Positions 1 through 10,100 of a stretch of 64,000 bases of DNA are shown one piece after another. Within the stretch, counting starts at the first letter, position 1. The number at the start of each line of letters is the position of its first letter. Under the pieces are notes generated by a model. It had not been told where the DNA came from. It ran no database searches and saw nothing but the letters and a program-made list of their open reading frames with translations. A program made the translations under genes and the position numbers. Source of the DNA: Myotis daubentonii (Eukaryota > Chordata > Mammalia > Chiroptera > Vespertilionidae); assembly GCF_963259705.1 (NCBI RefSeq), contig NC_081847.1:90574046-90638045 (forward strand). The letters run 5' to 3'.

Positions 1-356
1 AGCTGAAATCCTGACGCTGACTACTGCACAGCCCAGTGCTGTTCCCTCCCAAGTCGCTTACATCCTACAAGCTTCTAGGAAACAGTTCACTCCAAAGATG
101 GGGTCCCCCAGGAGAGACCACCGCTCCTGTGTGGGTGCCCAGATGAGGGGGTACAGGCTTCGCAGAGCCTAGCTCAGACACGGGAAGTAGAGCCAGCTCA
201 GACCACAAGCAGAGAGTGAGCTACGTCCTCATGGCACAGAGCTGATTATGTGGTAGCAACCTGTGGGCTCTCGTGAATAATCAGGTGGGAGTTAGAGAGA
301 GAAGATCCCAGTCTTTCCTAGCAAAGGACAAGGCTAGACGCCCTCCCTCCGGGTAC

Positions 357-509
357 CTGCGCACTGGCCCATGTTGGAGTGGTCGCTCTCTGGCCCCCCG
401 GGCACCCGGGAAAGCCGCTGCCAGTCAGCACTGTCGCCTGAGCCTTGAATCATACCACACACGTTTTCCAGCTCGAAATTGCACGAGTCCATGAAGCTCA
501 AGGAAGAGG
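357..509 (-). CDS. MEP1B: MEP1B exon 9: start of MAM domain
   Basis: Codes for [19 protein letters not shown] to HSNMGQCA. Its two cysteines and FELE-x-VCGM start the MAM domain, which mediates meprin dimerisation. The acceptor is TTTCGTAG and the donor GCGCAG|GTACCC, leaving phase 1 for the next exon, which lies beyond the window. No further exon was recognised in 1-356. Confidence 0.92.
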
Positions 510-1069
510 CTACGAAAGCAAAGAACAATTACTGACGTTCACACATCATGATAATCTAAGCAATAGAAATAGAGCTTAGTCCCGCCAGTGTGGCTCAGTG
601 GTTGAGCGTGGACCTATGAATCACGAGGTCCCCGTTGGGTTCCCAGTCAGGGCACATGCCCGGGTTGCAGGCTCGTCCCCACTAGCGGCATGCAGGGGGC
701 AGCCCATTAACGATTCTCTCGCATCATTGATGTTTCTCCCTCTCCCTCTTTCTTCTCTCTTGAAATCAATAAAAAATATATATTTTTTTAAAAAATGGAG
801 CTTATCACAGAAGTCCTAGGGATGCCAGGAGGGCATTAAAGGAGGCGCCTCGGCCCTAGCAGGTTTGGCTCAGTGGATAGAGCGTTGGCCTGCAGACGGA
901 AGGGTCCGGGGTTCAATTCCAGTCAAGGGCACATGCCTGGGCTCCGTGCTCGATCCCCAGCGGGGCATGCAGAGGCAGGCAATCGGTGATGCTCTCTCAT
1001 CATTGGTGTGTGTGTCTCTCTCTCCCTCTCCCTTCCTCTCTGAAAAATCAATAAAAACATATTTAAAAA

Positions 1070-1109
<40 letters not shown>

Positions 1110-4100
1110 ATAGATAGATAGATAGATAAATAAAGGAGGCGCCCTCTGGTCCCGGGTGGTGGGGGCTCGCAGACGCCTGATGTCTGCCGGACCAAGACAT
1201 GGCCAGCTCTGAGGGTCTGAATACACTGCCTGGCCCAAGTCTTCTCGTGAAACTATGTGACGACCGCACCCGAGTCTACACGCCTCTCCTTCTTCAGGTT
1301 ACGAAGCGGCCCCCAGGCTATCTGGGCCCGTTTACATGATGGCTGTGCGCCTCCTTCGGGCTGAAAAGAGTTTGGAAGATCAAACTGGTCCACATTCGCA
1401 TTAGTGACGGTTCAGGAACCTGCGTGGGGCATGATCCTTCAAGACCCGGGTTATTTTTACATCGGAAAGCCAGCCTGTGGGAGAAGCAAAATGCTGCCTC
1501 CAGATTATGGATTGGGATTTGGGTGCTTTAAAAAAAATCAAGCTTTTATCATTTCAGAGAACTTGGTAATGCTCAGCAAAATGGCACCGAAGGTCATTTC
1601 CCCCCGCGGAGCAGAGACACAGAAGTCACTGAAGCGCGGTCACTTACAGCAGTTGTACAGCCGGTTCAGCTTGAGGAGGTCAGAGTCGCTGAAGTCCATG
1701 CGCTGGCCGATGACGTCCATGAAGTCCGGGATCCTCGTTACAATCGTGGGCTCCGTCCCGTTTCGGAAGGCGGTCTTGCTGTAGTGCATGACTGACGTGT
1801 AATCATAGGGGACATTCAGAGCGTCTGAGACTTTGTCATCGTAGGTGTTAAAATTGTTCTCTTTGCCTGAATGGTAAATTTAAAAAAAAATTTTTTTAAT
1901 TACTTGATGCTCACAGAATTCCATTGATTTTACTCGGAATGCTGTTAGTTTAGGAATGGAGACTGGAATAAACACACTGCAACCTTTGCTATAACTGCTC
2001 TCCATGATTTCAGGGGACTTTCGTGCATCCTGTCTGAGAATGCAGTATTCACACTGAGAATTGGGATAGCGGCCATCGTGCTGAACGGATCTAAGTTTTC
2101 ATTACAGCCCAAAGTTAGCTATTAGCATTGGGCCCACGGTTCCGAGAACTGCGCATGGAAAGGAGGGTTCTAGAAGGTGCTGTGGAAGCAGGCAGGCTCA
2201 TTGGCAGGCGGTGATGGGAGGGCGGGGCATCCGCAGCGGGTGGGGGTGAAAGTAAGAGGAGTTGCGAGGTGCGGTGGGATGGGACCTGGGGATTATAATG
2301 CAGAGTCACCAGAAAGGATTCCCATAGTCAGGGGTTTCGTGGTTCCTGGAATACACGTAGCTGTTTCTTAAATGAATACGTTTAGAGAAGATACCAAGCT
2401 GCTTAACATCGCCTACAGGCAACGGATTGCAACTTGAGATCAAATGATTTTGTGGGCACGATGGGGTAGATCTGCTGTCCAAAGCACATACATGTGTTGT
2501 CAAGTCTAGACAGAAGTTTCCGCCAACAGCGAGACTTCAGGAATCCTAAAGAATGCGGCTGTGGAGGAAGGTGAGCACGTCTCTTGCTGTGGAATCTTCT
2601 AGTCTCTGCTGTGCCTTCCCTAGTTGAGATCAGGACACGGGGAGAGGGCGTGGGAAGGAGCGGGAGCTGTGGTGTTAAGATTATGATGCAGCCAGGACAG
2701 CGTGGCTCGGGGGTTGAGCATCGCCCTATGAACCGGGAGGTCACGGTTCGATTCCCGGTCAGAGCACATGCCCAGGTTGTAGGCTTGATCCCCAGTAGGG
2801 GGCACGCAGGAGTCAGCTGATCAATGATTCTCTCTCATCATTGATGTTTCTCTCTCTCCTTCTCCCGCCCTCTTTGAAATCAATAAAAATATCTTTTTAA
2901 AAAAGATTATGATGTCATAGGCCTCGGCACAGAGCAGACCTCACAGTGCCCCACAGGACAGCAATGCTGCCCCCCCCCCTCGCCGCCCTCCCCCCTGCAC
3001 CTTCCCCAAACCTACAGAGGCAGGACAGGTGAGCGACTGTCATGGTGGGAAAAGGTGGAGAGCTGGAGTTCTGGCCAGACCTGGTGTGAAAACCTTCCAG
3101 GGTTGGAACACAAAGTCACAGACATTCAGGCTGCCCAACTACTGCAGTGTTCCCCAGTGTGGGTGCCATGGGTCAGTAAATCCAAATGCTCCACAAAAGG
3201 AAAACACAGAAAGACCAGGAATTACGCCACTTTAGGAAACGCTCCTGCCTCCGAGACTTACAACTCATGTTCATCTAACAAAGGCTCTGAACAGCACAGC
3301 AGTGTAGTGACTGTTCGTTTCGTTTCTTTTAACCTAGGATTTCCCAGACTCATGTGACCACGGATCCCTTTTCACGCAACACCCGTGAGCATGTTGGTGA
3401 ACAGGGCTCCATAACACGTGCTTTAGGAAACATTCGTTTCTGAGATCAGGTCCAGCTTAAGGGCTATTGCTGTGCCCCAACAACCTCCATCCACTTCAAC
3501 TCACTGAGTTAGAGCTAAATGAAGTCAGACATCAAAACAGCAGCGTTTTCCTACCGCGTGCAGTTGGCACAGATGGCAGGAGAGGGCATAATGCGTAGAA
3601 CTCAGTCCTTAACTAACTGAAAGTGTAAGAAAACGAGAGAAATATACCTGATTGAATTCTGTCCCACATTATGCTGACGTAGTCATCCCGGTCGGAGCGC
3701 GACTGCTCGTGCCAGAACCCCAGGGCGTGGAGGAACTCGTGCTGAATCGTTGCTATTCTGTCACAGTTTTCCCCAATGGAGAGGCTTTGCTTCCCAGCGC
3801 GCCTGTTTCCCACCGAAGACCAGCAGCTTACAGGAGAAAGGGCAGAGGGTGTTATAACGACGCAGGTGGAGGTCTCAGGTCAAGATCCCTAATTCCCAAC
3901 CTGCTTAGCTACCCACCGGGACCCTTCACAATGGAGGGATCTGAACACAAGCCACTTCTCCCAGAACCCTGGTGAGCTAGGAACAATGTTCCACACCAGG
4001 TGATCTTTGGGGAACTTGCCCTGACACCAAAGAGAACGTAGGAGCAAGTCATCCCACGCCAGCCTCATCCTGACTTTTCCTGGAAATGTCCAGGTGTTTC

Positions 4101-7100
4101 CGATGGTCCTGGCTATGCCGGTGACCATTCATAAGGGTCTTATAGGTACAGCAGCCACTCAGAATGGCTGCGCTCCAAGCAAATAACACTGTCACCTTCT
4201 TAACTCAGGCAGTAAGAGCGATTAAGTAAAAATAAATTGAAATACACACACACACACACACTCTCGTGTTTTACTTGAAGGAACATAAGAAGTAGCTGAA
4301 GTTCACAACGTTGTGAGACAGATGCCATACAATCCCACCCTCCTTATCTAAAAAATAAAAAAATAAAGATTGGCAGACTGCTTGCATGTATGAAAATATT
4401 ATTTTTATGGCTAGAAAAACTAGCTCCAGCTGTCTTTTACTCTCCAACAACCAGGGAAGGAAGCCCCACCCTCCCTCAAGGTCAGGGCCTAGCAGTGGTT
4501 CTCAACCTTCTGGCCCTTTAAATACAGTTCCTCATGTTGTGACCCAACCATAAAATGATTTTCGTTGCTACTTCATAACTGTCATGTTGCTACTGTGATG
4601 AATCATCATGTAAATATCTGATATGCAGGATGGTCTTAGGCAACCCCTGTGAAAGGGTCGTTCCACCGCCAAAGGGGTCGCGACCCACAGGTTGAGAACC
4701 GCTGGGCCCTAGGGCAATTGCTGTGATATAATGTCCCAGCCACACAGTTCTCATTAACACCCTCAGAGAGCACTCTCCACGTACCCACTGCCTTTGAACA
4801 CTGATATATAGTTCATTTCTCCGGTCCAAGGCTTGAAGTCAATGCATGTTTTTAAGCGATAGCGTTCAAATGCGTTGAGGATAACTCCCTTAGCATTCAT
4901 TTCTGTGGGAAGAAAACAAAAATATGTAGCTCATTAATATAAACAAGCGTTAAATCCCTACAACATCTCATCAACATTAAAATGAAATGACATGGGACAA
5001 AACTACCTTCTTCGAGGACCTGCTGCATCATATGCAAGTATTGGATTACTCTTCAGGTCCCTTATTTCACCCCATATTTCTATCTATACCAATTCCTAAA
5101 AGTTGCTCCCCCAGGTAAATTTCATCCTTGGCCATCTCACTCAATATCACCTTCTTGGGTCATTCAATCAGATCCACTATCTATGGAGTACCTGTTATAT
5201 GCAAGGCACCATGAAATGCTCACTCATGCCCACGGCTTCAACCTTTTCCTACATCCAAATAACTCCCAAATATTTTTTTTTATTTTTTTATTGATTAAAT
5301 TATTACATATGTGTCCTTATCCTCACATTACCCCCCATACTCCCCACTCATGTCCTCACCCTCCTGTTGTCTGTGTCCATTGGTTAGGCCTATATGCTAG
5401 CATATAAATCCTTTGGTTGATCTCTCCCCCTTACCCCCACCCTCCCCTACCTTCCCTCTGAGGTTTGACCATCTGATCGTTGCTTCTCTGTCTCTGGATC
5501 TGTTTTTGTTCATCAGTTTATGTTGTTCGTTATATTCCACAAATGAGTGAGATCACGTGATATTTATCTTTCTCTGTCTCGCTTATTTATTTTCTATCTT
5601 GAGTGACCAGGCTATCCACCAACACTTTCCATGATATATCTCTACCACAGTGAGCCTGAAGCGTTTCAAATTCTGCATTCCAAAAACTAATTTCCACCAC
5701 ACTTCTCTAGCCCACCCACTTTAACACACATTCCTTACTCTTGTTAAAGGTGCTATGATTCATCAAGTTGGGTAAATCCTGGACATTAGCATCCCTTTAC
5801 CTGGGCCTACCTTTTTGACCTCTTGCTGTCAATCACTAAATCTAACAATCGCCTCCAAATGTCTTAGATGTATCCATTCTTGTCTACCCTTACTTAGAGA
5901 ATCTTGGCTCAAAAACTCTTCGGTTGTTCCCTAAATATCTCCCACAGTCTCCCAGCTGATCTCCCCCTTTCTTATTGCCCCATCAGTAATACATTTCTAA
6001 ACTGTCACCAAGTGGTAGCAATCTTCTTCCACCAAAACTTTTGGTGGTTCCACATTATCATCAGTATAGACTTTCCCAATCCAGACCCCGCCTACCTGTC
6101 CAACCTCATTATCTCCTTACCGCCAATCTACATTCCAGCTCAGGGCTGTTGTTTTTCCCTTCCCCCTGCCTTTGCACATGTGCCTAGGGCACCCTTCCCT
6201 AGAGGCACCTCACCTGGGAAATGCTGCCGGTGCTGTCGTGGTGGGTGAATAGCACTTCGTGCAAAGAAATGAATGTCTCTTGATGAACAGAATGCAAACT
6301 CAATGTCCATCTCTCGTGTCCCCCCTCCCCAGGACCTGTGAATGGTGTACAACTGGCACAACTTTCACTCATCCCTGCTGCTTAGTGCCACCTGTTCCCT
6401 AATGTTCATGCCTTTATATGTAGGTGGCTCACATAGCTCTTTGAACATATGACTAATCATTACGACTATTCCATTCTAGTGTAATTAGTTTTTGGTTTAT
6501 CTGAATATCCACTGACATGTATGGTCTTTAAGGAAAAGTTTCCCAAACAGCAGTTTCTAAGCAGATGCTGATCAGTGATATCATTTTCACTAGTCCATGA
6601 CAAAAATGAGGATCAGCCCTGCTGGCATGACTCAGTGGTTGATCGTCGACTTATGAACCAGGAGGTCATGGTTCGATTCCTCGTCAGGGCTCATGCCCGG
6701 GTTGCGGGCTCGGTACCCAATGTGGGGCATGCAGGAGGCAACCAATCAATGATTCCCTCTCATCATTGATGTTTCTATCTATCTCTCTCCCTTTATCTCT
6801 GAAATCAATAAAAATATATTAAAAAATAAAAGAAAGACATGTTTTAGAGTGGACCATTACAATTAAATTTCTTCTATAGAAAAGCTATCCTTGGCTTTGG
6901 ATTAGATTTTTCTAACTTTTTACTATTAAAACACTATTCCTTTTATGAAAGGGGGATGATAAAAGATAGTGGGTTTTTGTTTAAGCTCCTGACTTGGCAA
7001 AATGAAACGTTGGTAAAGCAATGCCAATTCCTAGAGTTTTATTTGTTTGGTTGTTTTGGTTTTTACCCGTATATAAATCGAACATATGGGAAACCACTGC

Positions 7101-10100
7101 TTCACAATAAAGACTAGCTCCCTAATCTTTATGTCCCTAGAATGGAATAATCCAGCAGAGAGGAGGCACTCCATAAATGTTGGTTAAGTTAATTCCTTTA
7201 TTGTCTAAAGCTCAACAAATATTTCAGACAAAGTCACTTAGGTTCTTTTTATTGTCCACTTTGCTTATTTTTTTAAGTAACTTTACATACTTACAGAAAG
7301 CAACAAACGAAACACTGTTAAAAACCATAATTGCATGCCCTAACCAGTTTGGCTCAGTGGATAGAGCGTCGGCCTGCGGACTCAAGGGTCCCAGGTTCGA
7401 TTCCAATCAAGGGCATGTACCTTGGTTATGGACACATACCCAGTAGGGAGTATGCAGGAGGCAGCTGATCAATGTTTCTCTCTCATCGATGTTTCTGACT
7501 CTCTCTCTCTCTATCCCTCTCCCTTCCTCTCTGTAAAAAATCAATAAAATATATTTTAAAAACCAAGAATAAATAAATAAAAATAAAAACCATAATTGCA
7601 TGCCCTTAGCAATACTGTCATCAAATCCTTTCAGGAAGATACAACAGTTATGGACACTCCAAGGTGTATACTAACCCAAGCTATCTTCTAGAACATATGG
7701 GATGGTCTGCGGCCATCTATAGTTCTCTCCAATGATGGAATTTCTATCTTGTACCTGTAAAACATAAATACGAAAAAGGTAATTAAATGAATCAGGCAAA
7801 AACCTATGAAACAACCAATAGTTAATCTACCAATAAATGAAGCTTTAAGCTCTTTCAACCAGTCTAAACAAATTGTGTGTGTGCACGCATGTGCCCGTGT
7901 GTGTACCTCTGCTTTTATCATATTAAGACAAAGTTTCTAGGAGGAAATTTCTCTCACTAATTTTGTTTATAGAGTTGAAGAAGAAATCATGCAAAACCGT
8001 GTAAAGAATTATTGTTATAAAACTGAACTGTAAATATTGGTAGACTTATAAACTAGTTTCCTATACAAGAGATTACAAAAATACAAGAGGGAAGTGATAG
8101 CAAAACCTCAATAGCCTTGATCTCACAAAGTCAGAAAAAGTTATATGAACTGAGGCAACATTTTTAAAATTTTAAACAATTGGAAATTTTTATAGTAAAG
8201 AACTAATTTCGTCCATGCCTTTATCCAGTCAACGGAATGAACGCTGCTCTAGGGAATAGGGGTTCGCTGGTAACAGAACTGCCAAGTCTTTACCTTCACA
8301 GAGCTAATATCTAGTGAAAGAGACAAGTAGGATGTAAGGAAACAAATTAAGATTAAACAGCTGCATTTACTTGTAATGGAGGAAATAAAAAAGGGGGGTG
8401 TGGGTAAAAGTAAAGGGATGGGCGAGTATGTTAGATAAGACGTTTAAGGTGGAATAGGAATGATAAGAAGGAGCCAGGATTGAAAGGAACCTTGGGAAGA
8501 TGGTTTCGGGCAATATGCTTGGTATGATTTGTTAGGACAGATAAGAAATGAGATAAGAGAGGAGGACAGGGAGGGGAGGGGAGAAGAGAAGAAATGAGAA
8601 GAGAAGTAGGCAGGAGTTAAATTAGGTGAGGTCTTGAAGACTATGGGTAAATTTGGATATTATTCTAAAAGCAATAGGAAGCTGTTGACGCTTCAAGCCA
8701 GGAAGTGAAATAAGGTCATTGAGTTTTTCCCTTAGAGAAGGGCGGTATTTGAAATAGTAAGACAAGTTAGGAGAAAGGTAGATTCTTTGAGGTATAGGTG
8801 GGAGATAGCAATGACAGAACTTGCTGATGGATTGGATGGTGGGGTGAGGGAAAAGGAAGAAGCCAAGGAGACTCTTGGAGTTTTTGCTTATTCAACAGCA
8901 GGGGGTGAAGGTGTAGTAAGAACTTCACGAAGAGGGGAGTCTCCGTGCAGTTTCGGGGGACCTCTGCTTGACAACACTACTTTTAGCTGTCAGGGTAGAA
9001 ATCACAGAATCTATCTCTTATGGTCAAAGGCCTGATTCACTGAAAATGTAGAAGTTTAGTTTAACTTTGATTCAACTACATGGGATCAGTGAGATTCTAT
9101 TTAAAAATGAAAATATTGTTCCAATAATGAAAATCAAAAACATCAATAAGACCGAGGCACCCCTGGTGAGTGATTGCAGCTTTGCCCACACAGAAATCTG
9201 AGTAACAGATCATGAAGACACTGTTTTATGAGTTCCTTGCAGTATAATGTATTCATTGAACAAATGTGTCACTGTGATTCTATGCACAGAGAGATAATTG
9301 GGCTTAATTAAGCCTATGCTTGCCAACCATCCTCAGATATTCTGTTTTTTAGCTTCTAGTGATTAATAGAAGAGTCTTCCTTGCATTGTTTCAACTCACC
9401 CCATCAAGTCTGATGTCTCCCTCAAAAAGATCCAGTCCCAAAGCTAAGAGGAAAGATAAAAATTCATGTCAGCAAATTTGTTCAAACTCCTCACTTAATA
9501 AAAGATGTAAAAAAAAAAAACACAAACCTTCATTGATATCAAATATATCCTGGTCAATTCCACCATCTACATCTTTAACTGAAATAAAGAAAAACACATT
9601 GAACATTATGTTTATGAAAGGAGAAATCTTTACCAATTATTGAATTAGAAGTGAGCAAGATTCTAATCAGATGAGTGATTACTTGGTTCTGAATTAATAC
9701 ATACACATTGATTGATTGTTTGATTGGTTGAGAATCTCTCATGAACCAGGCTTGAGGCTATGGAGCTTTTGCATATATGCTCCTGTCCTATTTGTGTCCC
9801 TTGAATCCCTAATGACTTCAAGAATAAGAAATTCATTACTTCATATAATATTAAACTTAATTTGGAAGACTAAATAGCAGAATAGATGAAATAGAAAGCA
9901 AATGTTTAAATTTGGTCAAACCAGCCCTAACTGGTTTGGCTAAGTGGATAGAGCATCAGCCTGTGGACTGAAGGGTCCCAGGTTCAATTCCGGTCAAGGG
10001 CATGTACCTTGGTTGCAGGCACATCCCCAGTAGGGAGTGTGCAGGAGGCAGCTGATCAATGTTTCTAACTCTCTATCCCTCTCCCTTCCTCTCTGTAAAA

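Noticed and set aside
7338..7420. tRNA gene-like A and B boxes
   Set aside because: These are heads of Ves SINEs, repeated dozens of times with SINE bodies and A-rich tails, and do not fold as complete tRNAs.
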